A stretch of 64,000 nt of DNA from Archegozetes longisetosus (taxonomy: Eukaryota > Arthropoda > Arachnida > Sarcoptiformes > Trhypochthoniidae). The DNA lies in the NCBI GenBank assembly GCA_018873245.2, contig JAEMBT020000007.1, positions 11,181,129 through 11,245,128 of the forward strand, read 5' to 3'. Numbering within the stretch: the stretch's first letter is position 1; the number at the start of each line of letters is the position of its first letter. This document shows positions 1-11,004 of the stretch, in pieces. The notes under the pieces are model-generated. The model was not told the origin of the DNA and searched no databases. It saw only the letters and a list, made by a program, of their open reading frames with translations. The position numbers and the translations under genes are program-made.

Positions 1-410
1 CACTTTTTTGAACTTTCAAAAAAGTGATTATGAACTAATAAGTCGTATTCAAATTACATATAAATATAAGGCAGTCATAATTTTATTTAAAGAAGCATAT
101 TTTTAGATTGAAATAAATATTCAAATAACCAAATAACTAAATTTAATTTATTTATATCGAGTTTGTCTGAGGCCAATAATCATCTTAAATAAATGTTATT
201 CAGAGTTTAAATTATTCGATTATTTGAATATTTATTTGGATCTAAAAATATGCTTTCTTTAAATAAAACGATTGCCCCTTATCTGTATATAATTTGAATA
301 CGACTTATTAGTTTGTAATATTTTGGAGGAGAAAAAAGTCATGAAATGATAAGAAAATTTAGAAGTCTTATCAAATTTACTATTAAGTTGAATTGCATGC
401 ACTGCAGTTA
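1..410. mobile_element. Fold-back MITE, family FB-A, truncated by window edge
   Basis: The inner arms 1-128 and 230-340 are inverted repeats of each other at roughly 80-85% by eye (TAATAAGTCGTATTCAAATT and its complement). The outer segment 363-405 matches the terminal repeats of the copies at 10.4-11.0 kb and 54.1-54.6 kb (shared core AGTCTTATCA, then TTACTATTRAGTTGARYTGCA). Its partner terminal repeat should lie left of base 1. No coding capacity. Confidence 0.6.
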
Positions 411-3400
411 GTGGATTTATTATTATCTTAATGTATGCGTTTCAGTATCTTAGTTCTAAACGCAAGTCTCAGACAAAAGATATTCAATTAGTAAATGAGG
501 CTAAATGACTAGAACTTAATATTGAATATCAAGTTTATGGTTATGGTTTAGATTTTATTATAATTGAGAAGCCTTTGATATTAAGATAAAAAAGAGGTTC
601 TTCTTGCAGTCAAAGCTTCACTTTTTCTATATATTGCACAATTTACTAAGAGAGTTATAGATAATCTGACTAATTCTTGATATAAGTAAACTTTATGATA
701 TACTGGTTTTCATATAATAAATACATTACTGAAAGAAGATGTCAACTATAGATTGATATAATGTTCATGATGTGTTTTTTTATTTGAGTGAACGCTACAC
801 CAAATTAGGTATCAAATAATTGAACCCAGCTTTTGAAGAAATGCGCTAATGGATAGGCCCTTTATTATGCTTTTATTGAATTCAATATAGAAAGTATTTT
901 TTATGCATAATAAAGGTTTATTTGTCAACACATTTTTTTTCAAAAACTGAGCTCAACTATATGATTAAAGACAGTTTAAATGTATTCAAGTTTATGTATA
1001 AAAATTTAAAAATTGACTCAAATTCGATACTTTGAACCTTTTGTGTTTGATTAGATTGGAAAATTCGATTGATAGACAATTAGGTAGCATTTTAGAGAAT
1101 TTAAAAATCTTAAACAATTTCAAAGCTACATCTTAAGTTTTTATACTAGCGTATGAGTCTTTCAATGTAAGTTACTTATAATTAAACGCACGACAGATTG
1201 TGCTAGTTCTACAATAAAATTCTTTTCCGGTTACTAAATTTGAGATCTGGTTACCAAATTATTTTTCTTTTTGATTCATTTGATTGATATAGTATCTAGT
1301 TTATAAGAGTTGATGCCAAACATATTTAACCCTTTATAGAGTTCTCTTTATTGTTTCAATTATTTTTGATATGTCACTCGATTTCATGCTTATATTTAAC
1401 CAGATTTTAATTAAATTTCAGCTCAACTTTTAATAAAAAGCAATTGAGCAGATTTTAATAAATATTTTTATTAGAATGTCACTAAGTATAGGCAAAGCTA
1501 TTAATTTTGCAGAGTTGGTCTCGCACAAACTTTTTGAGAGTTTTGCAAATAGTTGCAACAATAATGTGGCTCAGGTTCATCAATAGAAGAATCGCATTTA
1601 GCAATAAGTCTGTATAATTGGATTAGCTGCTTTTCATCTAAATAAGTTATATTCTAGTTTCAAATGCACTTTTCCTCAATCAATTCAGTCGAGGATTAGG
1701 GTACACCTTCTACTCTAATTGAATCTATCGGGTGTTGGCGATAAAACTAACTGTAAGATTCGCAGTTAAATAATATGAGTAAATGATTCATAAAAACTCG
1801 ATACCTTTATTGACTGAATAGTAAACTTTAGAAATCTTAATTTCAACTTTTATTCTATTTTTATGAGTAATTAAACAAAAGTGTTTAAGGAGAAGAAAAA
1901 AACTGATTAAAATAAATGTTAGAAATATTTTTCGTTGCACTCCAAACAGGCTTTAACTCGTATATCACTTTATTAGATGTATTGATGAATATTTCAGGAG
2001 TTGTTATTCTTAATTTCCTTTTCGATATTGATTTGCAACCTTCCAAGTTTTGAGATTTGGTTTTTAAAAATGCTCACAATAAAAACTCTTTCATTTATTC
2101 CACACACCATTTTTGGTGTTTATCTCAATTATCTGTGAACTTAATCTATAAAAGGTTCAAAATTAGACTCAATCATTCACATTATTATTTATAACTTTTT
2201 ATCAAAACGACGTGAGAAAAAAGTTTTGAAATACTTTTTGAGTTAGTTTTATCGCGAACGCCCGATATTTTTACTTTGAATACAGCTCTGAAAATCTACT
2301 TCTTATCAATTCTTACACTTAATTTTCAATACAATCTAAAACTTGAATTTGCATTCTCTCAAGCTAGTTTGACCTTTTTTTTTGAATATTTAAGATTCCA
2401 GTAATCGATAAATGGCTCTCAAGTCTTAAAGAAATGAAAATTTCCTCATCGAAAAGTCTCTCTTTATTAAATGAGACGATGAATTCTTTTTTACTTTAGT
2501 TAATTTTCTTTCGATGAAAAGCTATTTAAATGACGTCAACTCAAATCTATGTATGTTGTTTTTAATGTTGAAAGTGAAGTTCAACTGATTCAAATATTTG
2601 AACGGCTTGTATTTTCACATGCAGTTCCTTCCATGGCATTCACAAAATGAAATCAACTCCACTTTCTTTTCTATTAATGCAAACAAATTACTGAAAATAA
2701 GCTCAATTTGAAATTTATCACAATATTTTTCATGTAAGATCTTATTTTTTAGTAGAAGTGATAAAATCTGAATCATAAATGAAGAGTACGTGGGCATGTC
2801 GTCAATTTATAATTTTAATAAACTAAATCGAAAAATAGTTTTCTGCCTAGAGCTCATTTTTGATCTACTTAGGCATCAGAGACAGACTTGATTATGAAAA
2901 ACATAGTAATATATGTAATACTAGTCGTATTGTCTCTTGTTATCTTAATTTGGAAAATGCTTCGAATAATTGCGCACTTTTCAGATAATTAAGTAAATTG
3001 TTTAATGAATAAAAGCAAAACTATATTAAATAGTTTGACAAAAATTTTCAGCATAACTTCGGATTTAATTTTCAACTTCAATCAAAATAATTGAAAGCCG
3101 AACGGTATTTATATTAAAATGATTAAAATGATTAAAATGTTACAAACTTTGGCGATGCAGTTATTTGAATAGACTAACGCGTAAGTGAAACAAAATCAAT
3201 GAGTATTGAGCTTAATTTGTCGTCATTGGCTTAAACATTATTGAGTCCTAACAAGAGTGCGGTGGAAGTTATCAACTCAGTATAATTAAGTTATGCATTA
3301 TTAATTTTGATCACATGCTTATGAAACTAAAATTTAGAATTGGAAGCAAATAAAAAGCGATCATATCAATTATTTATTTTAATGACGCAAATAAACAGCT

Positions 3401-3820
3401 GATAGGATTATAAGAAGCATTAGCTCATGTTTAACAACTAGGTTATGTTTAAAAAAATTATTAGTTCATACTTGGCATGCAGATTATATCTGTATTAAGA
3501 GATGCTGCACATTATATCCGATTTTCAAAAATGATATGTCGAACATAGCATTAAAGGCTTATATGTTATGCATAATTCAATCTCATATATTTATGAGCAC
3601 TACTTAATAAACATGAATCATATAATATATTATAGATTAAAAAGTATATCAATACTTTCAGAATTAACTTATGCATTAAAAAGTAAAATATTCATGTCGC
3701 CTAAATACGTACTTCATCTAAAAAATATGAGTTAGATCTCAAGATGGCATTATTAGGTATAAGATTAAAAGTATTTTGGTTTTCATTCTGTTTGGAAAGT
3801 TTTCTTAGTATCCCCACTTC
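411..3820. other. Non-coding AT-rich stretch
   Basis: No supported gene. Minor structure only: a 12-bp inverted pair at 859-870 and 905-916 (CCTTTATTATGC) and a 9-bp triplication near 3115-3140. Confidence 0.6.
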
Positions 3821-4670
3821 ACTGACCATAGAACCGCACAAACTGATATCAACCGATTTGCATGAAATTTGAACCATACATAGAACTGGTCCAGTGAACA
3901 AATGTAGTGAAACAACTGGATCCTATAACTCAATAATTTTTCAGTTATGGACACTTAAAGTTTGCTCCTTGTGGGTGTATTTCATTGTGTTTACATGCTT
4001 TAACTTTGCAATTTAGTAGTGATCATCACATCAACTTTATGTACAATCATTTTCCAAGTGTTTTCACGCCTTTCAACCACTAAAATATAGTTTGGCTATC
4101 GAGAAATTAAACTTAAAGTTTGCCATATAAAATATATGGAGATAAATAAATAACTCATAATTTATCAAAATTTATTAGGAATTAAAATACCATTTATGGG
4201 ATAAATAATATATAACCGAAATATCTACTACTTCGATTATGTATTGTTATTTCAATAATATAATTTAACATCATAGACTGATTAATCAATATTATCTCAT
4301 TCAAATGAAACCATTAAATCTAATTTAACAATGAAGATGTGGACTAGATGTCCATATATTTTATATGGCAAACTTTAAGTTTAATTTCTCGATAGCCAAA
4401 CTATATTTTAGTGGTTGGAAGGCGTGAAAACACTTGGAAAATGATTGTACATAAAGTTGATGTGATGATCACTACTAAATTGCAAAGTTAAAGCATGTAA
4501 ACACAATGAAATACACCCACAAGGAGCAAACTTTAAGTGTCCATAACTGAAAAATTATTGAGTTATAGGATCCAGTTGTTTCACTACATTTGTTCACTGG
4601 ACCAGTTCTATGTATGGTTCAAATTTCATGCAAATCGGTTGATATCAGTTTGTGCGGTTCCATGGTCAGT
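3821..4670. mobile_element. Fold-back element with 320-bp near-perfect arms
   Basis: Left arm 3821-4140 and right arm 4351-4670 are reverse complements of exactly equal length. I count two mismatches and no gaps. The 210-bp loop is AT-rich and unrelated. The outer ends read ACTGACCAT and ATGGTCAGT. I see no convincing target-site duplication outside the arms, so the true borders may differ. Short open frames across the arms are mirror images of each other and not genes. This is either a long-TIR MITE or a recent inverted duplication. Confidence 0.75.
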
Positions 4671-4979
4671 ATTTGAATTTATTATTCTCGCTTATAAGTT
4701 ATTTTCGACTATTTTAGTGATAAGTTCAACAAAATGCTTATAAATATCTTAATAGAATGCGTGTACAAGAGCTCATGGTTCACAAATTAATAATATAATC
4801 AAGCATTTATTCTTCTCATATATCCACTTCAGATATAATGTCGACTAAAAAAGCAAAGCAAACTGTGCAATCAATCTAATTATTAGATAAGTTTTCAGGA
4901 AACTTATTTATAAACTTGAATACTAAGAACTATTTGGTCGAAAATAGAAACTGAGACTAAAGTTCGATGTATGCTTGAT

Positions 4980-5215
4980 GTAGGGTTTGGGTATAAGAGA
5001 GTCATGTGGTTACCAGAACAAAATTCTGCCGTAGCTAACGCGCTACGCACTCAGTTCTCCTTATCTAACCTAACTAAATGTGCTACCAACACAACTAATT
5101 CAAGTTAGAGGAGCAGCACGCGTAGCGGTCCAGACAAAAGAAAGCAATATTCTGGTACCGATATCACTCTTTCACACTCAAAACCTGCATAAACCGAACT
5201 AAAACCTATAACCGA
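4980..5215. repeat. GC-richer dispersed repeat, copy 1
   Basis: It begins GTAGGGTTTGGGTATAAG and ends with ACCGAACTAAAACCTATAACC-like sequence. A diverged relative lies in opposite orientation at 49722-49881: both share the CCCAAACCCT motif at one end and CATAAACC near the other. It contains GTAGCTAACGCGCTACG, which faintly resembles a tRNA A-box region, but no B-box was found. Confidence 0.35.
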
Positions 5216-6581
5216 GATTAAATTACTATTTTATGAATCGACATATGTGAATGTATTTCTTATTAGATTGAATTTCAGAATTTTCTAATTTAATAAAGGA
5301 TTATTTTTTGATTGAAGAGAGTCTGGAAAGATAGCAAAACGACTGTAATCGCCACTTAAATTAAACTGACAGACGAGAAAAGAGTACAATTTCCTATTGA
5401 CAACACTAATTACATTGTAACTTCAGTTGATATTACACTGAACCGAACCCAAAGCTCATATAGAGATATGAAGCCTGAGGTGTCTTTAATAATATACTTA
5501 ATATTAAACTGCTATAAAAAGTAATGATTGGATGGTTGCAATCAAAATGAATAGCGTTGATAGAGTAAGAAATGAATAAACACAGATGTGAAAGACATGC
5601 ATATTTTTAAGGGTGAAGCAATGTACCATTTTCAATTACTGTTCATTTGATCTCCAAATATTTAGTAAGTTTTAATAAGCTGAGCTAAAATATGCTGCAA
5701 GCAGCTAATTATAAGTTATTAGATTATGTTTCGCAACTTTCAAGTTGAGGAAACTTGAGAAAGTAGTTTTATTATTCATTCGTTAGTTCTTTAGAGTATG
5801 GGCGCAGATTCGAAACATCTCTAAGGGTTAAGCAATACCAGACAGAAAGCCAAGCTCTTCAATTCGATGTAATTAAGTTTCTGTTTTGAATCGGTCGATT
5901 AATAGAGGAAAACACTTCTTAATAGATATTTAACTAAAGAGTATTTACTTTATGTCTCGAAATGTCACATTTCAACAATGAAGAAACTACTGAAAGGACA
6001 CTTTCATTCAGAGCATTTTATTATAGAATTGAGAAAAACATTCATTAACTCCAGAATTCTATCGAAAACTCGAAGATATTATGGATTCAAGTTGTTTTCC
6101 AACTAATAATTAGCTCGAACTACTATAGTTTGCATAAGAATAGACTGGTAAGTATTTAGTAAGCTTTCGGATTACCCAATAATGACATTATGTTTGTTTT
6201 TGAATTGTATGCTAGTTATTAATCCTAAGTTTTGATTCACATGTCATTCAAATATGAAATGCTGAGCAAACTTATAATTAGTCATTAAGTTGTTGTGAGT
6301 GTGATTATCCTTTACTCTATAATTAACGTCAAAAAAGAGAATGAATTATATGGAAAAATGATTTTAATTATTCTAAGTAATGTATGCATCTAGTTATCTT
6401 GACAATTTTTTTCTACCAAAAACTAACATTTAAAGAATATAATCAATTTTCGTACTGAAGCGAAAAAGGAATCAATGTATAAATATTTTTAAAATTAAGA
6501 ATAAAATCAGTAAAGACTTTTTCTGAATGAGAAACAAAATTTGAGACTACTTGTGAAACTGACCAAGTTTAGGAAAACATT
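5216..6581. other. Non-coding AT-rich stretch
   Basis: Nothing recognised between the repeat at 5.0-5.2 kb and the decayed coding sequence. Confidence 0.6.
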
Positions 6582-7590
6582 TCAATTGTTGAATGACTTG
6601 AGTGGCCGCATAGACATCACTCGATGCAAACTTCGGAGAGGGTCGTTGAGGATATACTGATCAAAGAAACTGCCAACAAATGCCTCTCCAACTATATGAG
6701 TGTCAACAGATTTACTATCTTTGACATTAATCACTTTATGCTCTTGGATATTACTATAAGCGATGTCGAACAATACCCTCCTTTGCCTTGAGTTATAATA
6801 GCTTTACGGATTTCTATTTTTTATCTTTTGACTGACAATACATCCAACGATATCTTTCAATTTAAAGTCACGCCATCCCAATGTTTAACAAACTGTTGCG
6901 TCTCCGAATCTCTGCCAAAAACTATATCGACATGAGGATAGACTTCAAATAATTCTTACGAATACTTTTCGATGATACGATTGGCCGATTTATTAAAATA
7001 GGAAATCTTCAAAACTTTTCTTTACATGCATTGCGAGGTCGAGAACTGATTCGGGACTAACGGCCAAAACAAAATCAGAAACATAGAAAGCCTTGACCTT
7101 TTGTACTTACTAATAACTACTCGGAAGATACTATAATCTTAAAGCTCTGACTCGCTCCGAAATAATTTACTATTGACCGATTCTTCCCCTTGTTAGTGAT
7201 AAGACAAGAGTAGGTCCCAGTCTTTACTGTGTTGTCGGTCGCGTAAATAGTGTTAACGACGTCTTCCTTAGCCTTAGTTAGCGTTCTCTTGCCGAACTCA
7301 TAATTACCGACACATCTCATATAAGCTGTAAAGTTTGGTTTATCGAAAAGCACTGCATAGCACTGATAGTGGTCTGAACTTCTCTTGCATAGTGTTCCAC
7401 TTTATATTTCTCGAACATTGCCTTAAGTAGATTCTTGTGCCTTTGTTGTACTGTTATGCAGTCGTCAAATAAATCATACTTCAATAAGAATTGTGGCTCA
7501 ACAGTACTGCTAATTTGAAGCAATGGATTTGCCAAACAAAATACAATATCTTCATTTAATATGAACTTAGGGTGTGATCCACACTGTGAT
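6582..7590 (-). pseudogene. Decayed coding sequence, unidentified protein
   Basis: On the minus strand, open stretches follow each other in shifting frames over about 1 kb. The first runs from about 7590 to 7317 (contains PQFLLKYDLFDDCITVQQRH). It overlaps a second at 7353-7117 (contains AYMRCVGNYEFGKRTLTKAK). A third covers 7106-6993 (VLAVSPESVLDLAMHVKKSF), a fourth about 7006-6860 with one internal stop (EVYPHVDIVFGRDSETQQF), and a last one ends at 6582 (VGEAFVGSFFDQYILNDPL). Composition is protein-like and less AT-rich than the flanks. At least three frameshifts and two in-frame stops indicate a pseudogene or a dead mobile-element ORF. I do not recognise the family. A CACAG at the upstream edge could be an old splice acceptor. 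Confidence 0.45.
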
Positions 7591-8025
7591 AATTGCTAAA
7601 CTCTTATAATCTTCTCTTACAAATAGTATTTAATTTAAGAAAGCTTAACAAAGTTTGAAATAAAGTGTATTCAACTTAGTCTATGCGAAAATGTTTTGCC
7701 GTTAATTCAATTTTTGATCGAAATATAATTTGAAAGCATATATTCTTTAATTATTCGCGTTCAGCAATTAATTAAAACTTAAAATATGAGCATTCAAAGA
7801 GACCGTCATCACTCAATTGTGAGCTAATATTGTATTTTATTCAAATATAAGTTTTTGAAAATTTCATACAATCTATAAGAATAACGTCAATAAGCATACG
7901 CTATTTGTATCTATTTGTTTAGTAGCGAATTGAATTTTGTCTTAGATTACTTTGGTCTTCTGATTCAATATTAGATTCATTCTTGTAACTTTTATAACAT
8001 TTAACTGTTGGCTGTTTTAAATCTT

Positions 8026-9505
8026 AAAAGGAACCGATTAATCGCTAGAATACCGATTCCAAAAATTTTTTCTCAAGATAAATGTCATGTCATGGCATCT
8101 TCAAAAGATATATTTAGAAATGCTGACCGCCAGTAATGTAGAAGTTATGCCTTTTTGAAAATCTGTTTTCAATAAGTACCTGAAATGACATACAGTCGTT
8201 TGCAAAACTTTGGGAAGTGGTTTTTGAGCATTCTGTACCCTTAAACGTTAGTCGATTTGAATGAAATTTCTTTTTATGAATAAACTATGGGTTGTCAAAA
8301 ACATTTATACAAAGACACTAATAAAAATTCACAAAAGCACCTACCTAGTCCATGTAAACATGTACAGAAAAGGCTGAAAATTGGATTCGAGTTTTGACAA
8401 TTGGAATCAAAACTACTTTAAAAATAAGTGAATACATATATTTTTGTTTGACCTAAAAATTCCTCAGTTCATAATTGTAGCGCACTCAACTTGATATTCT
8501 GATAATTTCATTTGAACGTAATGTTTGAACCAAGGGTCTGAACTACTTGAAAAATGTATCAAATCGAAGATATTTAAAGCTTTATCAGGAAATTTATTAG
8601 CTTTTGGAGTTTGACTTACAAAATCGAAATTTTAACAAGCTAATTAGCTTTAATACAAAATTCGTGAAATTTGAATAGGGTTTCGAAAAATTAATTGAAA
8701 AATGAATAAAACTAATGATTGATTTTCATTAAAATCGAGCCACATTGCCTTCAATAAATTCGGATATTTTTACAAATTAGTGAATTTTATTATTAAAGGA
8801 GAGTCAAATTTAGAATCAAAATGTAAACAAACATTACTTTATTAAACATCTAAAGCATAGTTATTAAATTTTCAATAAAAAACTATATACAACATAAAAT
8901 CATATTTTGGTTATTAATAGAAAATTTGCATATACAGGCAAACTTACCGATTGTTCAAAGAAGAGCTTTAAAATATCTTCGATTTGATACATTTTTCAAG
9001 TAGTTCAGACCCTTGGTTCAAACATTACGTTCAAATGAAATTATCAGAATATCAAGTTGAGTGCGCTACAATTATGAACTGAGGAATTTTTAGGTCAAAC
9101 AAAAATATATGTATTCACTTATTTTTAAAGTAGTTTTGATTCCAATTGTCAAAACTCGAATCCAATTTTCAGCCTTTTCTGTACATGTTTACATGGACTA
9201 GGTAGGTGCTTTTGTGAATTTTTATTAGTGTCTTTGTATAAATGTTTTTGACAACCCATAGTTTATTCATAAAAAGAAATTTCATTCAAATCGACTAACG
9301 TTTAAGGGTACAGAATGCTCAAAAACCACTTCCCAAAGTTTTGCAAACGACTGTATGTCATTTCAGGTACTTATTGAAAACAGATTTTCAAAAAGACACA
9401 ACTCCTACATCAGCATTTTTAACTATGTTTTTTGAAGGTGTCATGACGTTCATGCTGAAAAAATAGTTTTGAAATTGAGATCCCAGCGATTGACCGGTTC
9501 CTTCT
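8026..9505. mobile_element. 1.48-kb palindromic element with Tc1-like ends
   Basis: Inner arms 8151-8581 and 8964-9395 are reverse complements, essentially identical by eye apart from one single-base length difference at the inner end. The loop of about 380 bp is AT-rich and non-coding. Inside the arms, TA-CAGTCGTTTGC (8191) and its mirror GCAAACGACTG-TA (9355) look like Tc1/mariner termini on a TA target. Outside the identical part, 8026-8150 and 9396-9505 are still homologous in inverted orientation but diverged (about 75-80%, mostly transitions, with one roughly 9-base insertion). No transposase frame is present. Confidence 0.7.
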
Positions 9506-9540
9506 TTAGTATTTCTGATCTATTCATTATCCACTCTGTG

Positions 9541-10072
9541 ATTAATAATGAAGAACAAAAGTTCAGCTACCCCGAGCTTCGAGCCTGAACTGAGCCTCCG
9601 AACTTATGATTTCAATATAGTCAAAACAGATTTTTTAATTACAAGAATTTTAATTTAGACGAAATTAGCTTTTATCTCAATTATAAAAATTAAAATGCAC
9701 ACAGAATAAGAATTTAAATTATTTTACAAATTTAAATGTTATGAATAGCAATATTCTGATATAAAACTGGATTATTAACTCAGATTTTGAGAATAGAAAT
9801 ATATTAGAAAACTTTAGTTGTGGTATAGTAACCAAATATTTTAGATACAATAGTTGAATGACTCATAGGTACGTAAAAAAATTTCAGTCTTGTTATGTGA
9901 ATTTTGAAACTTAAAAATTTTATTGAAACTATATTTATTCACTTATCTAATAAGTAATCAAATTTTTAGCAAGAAGCTAGAAAGCCCGCCTGTCCGAGCT
10001 TGAGCTTACGCGAGCCAGGCCCGCCAGGCTCGAACCTGAAGCTTAGTCGAGCTTTGTCCTTCATTAGTGATT
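9541..10072. mobile_element. TIR element with GC-rich ends
   Basis: The left end carries AATGAAGAACAAAAGTTCAG then CCCCGAGCTTCGAGCCTGAA. The right end carries the inverted counterpart (TTCGAACC-like, GAAGCTTAGTCGAGCTTTGT, then CCTTCATTAGTGATTA). The ends stand out as GC-rich against a very AT-rich centre. Repeated GAGCC/GAGCTT motifs resemble those of some hAT-like MITEs, but no clean 8-bp duplication was found. Confidence 0.45.
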
Positions 10073-10400
10073 ACTCCTATTCTTAATCATTAAAATCATG
10101 ACTACTGTCGAACAAATGTGTCAGATTATGCGCTAAAAAACGGGGATCACAGTATCATATTTTAAAACTTTTATTTCAACATAAACACGATAGCAACGAA
10201 TGTATTATAAGAAGTTAGTTCTTAAAAAGTTTAATAACAAATGTCATGTTATAAAATAATATTAATCATAAGTTACATCTTAAAATATATGCAATTTTTC
10301 TTGACTGAATTTTTTTAGCATTCCCTGAGCAATATGCATAAAAAATTGCGGGTAAACGTAGAATTCAACACATCATATTTTGTTCGATAGTGCAGAAACT

Positions 10401-11004
10401 CTCTGTCAGAGAGTTTGATATTAGCATATAGTTCAACTCAATAGTAATACTGATAAGATTTATAAATTTTCCAAAGAAGTCTTTATCAAAATATCAATCA
10501 AAATGAAAATGATATTTTATTGATAAATCAATTGATGAGTCTATAAAATAGAGATGAGAATCTGAATCCCAATCCCATCTTTTATGGGATTGGGATGGGA
10601 ATGGAAGCAAAAATTTTGAGAATTCTCTTCTCTACTATAAAATAACCTTTATTATTGCAGTGTTTTTGCGCTTAAAACAAGTCTTCGATATGTTAGTGAA
10701 ATTAATTAAATAATTTAACCGACATTCCAATAACTGTTTGAGCATCAATTCAATTGCTTAAAAATTAGTTTTAAAAAAGTATCGAAAATGCTGCTCAAAT
10801 TATTTATTTAACTAATTTTACCAACATATTGATGGCACTCTTTAATTACAAAGCACTATAAAAACAAAGACTGCTTCATAGACTTATTTGATTTATTGAT
10901 AGGTAGTTTTATTTTGATCGACATTTTGACAAAGACTTCTGAAAATTGATGTCTTATCAGTATTCTTACTGAGCTGAACTGCATGCTAATGTCAAACTTT
11001 CTGT
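10401..11004. mobile_element. Fold-back MITE, family FB-A, full copy (604 bp)
   Basis: The outer inverted repeats of about 145 bp are at 10401-10545 and 10865-11004 (shared AGTTTGAYATTAGCATRYAG, then ATACTGATAAGA, then AAGTCTTTRTCAAAAT). A second, inner inverted pair brings CGATATGTTAGT and its complement together near 10690 and 10830, so most of the element can fold. It contains a perfect 12-bp stem with 5-nt loop at 10567-10595 (CCCAATCCC motif). No coding capacity. Confidence 0.65.

Noticed and set aside
3701-4743. Open frames of 66 and 68 codons on opposite strands
   Set aside because: They lie in the two arms of the fold-back at 3821-4670 and are translations of the same inverted sequence, not genes.
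5020-5075. Possible tRNA gene (GTAGCTAACGCGCTACGC)
   Set aside because: Only an A-box-like string. No B-box, no cloverleaf pairing and no acceptor stem found.
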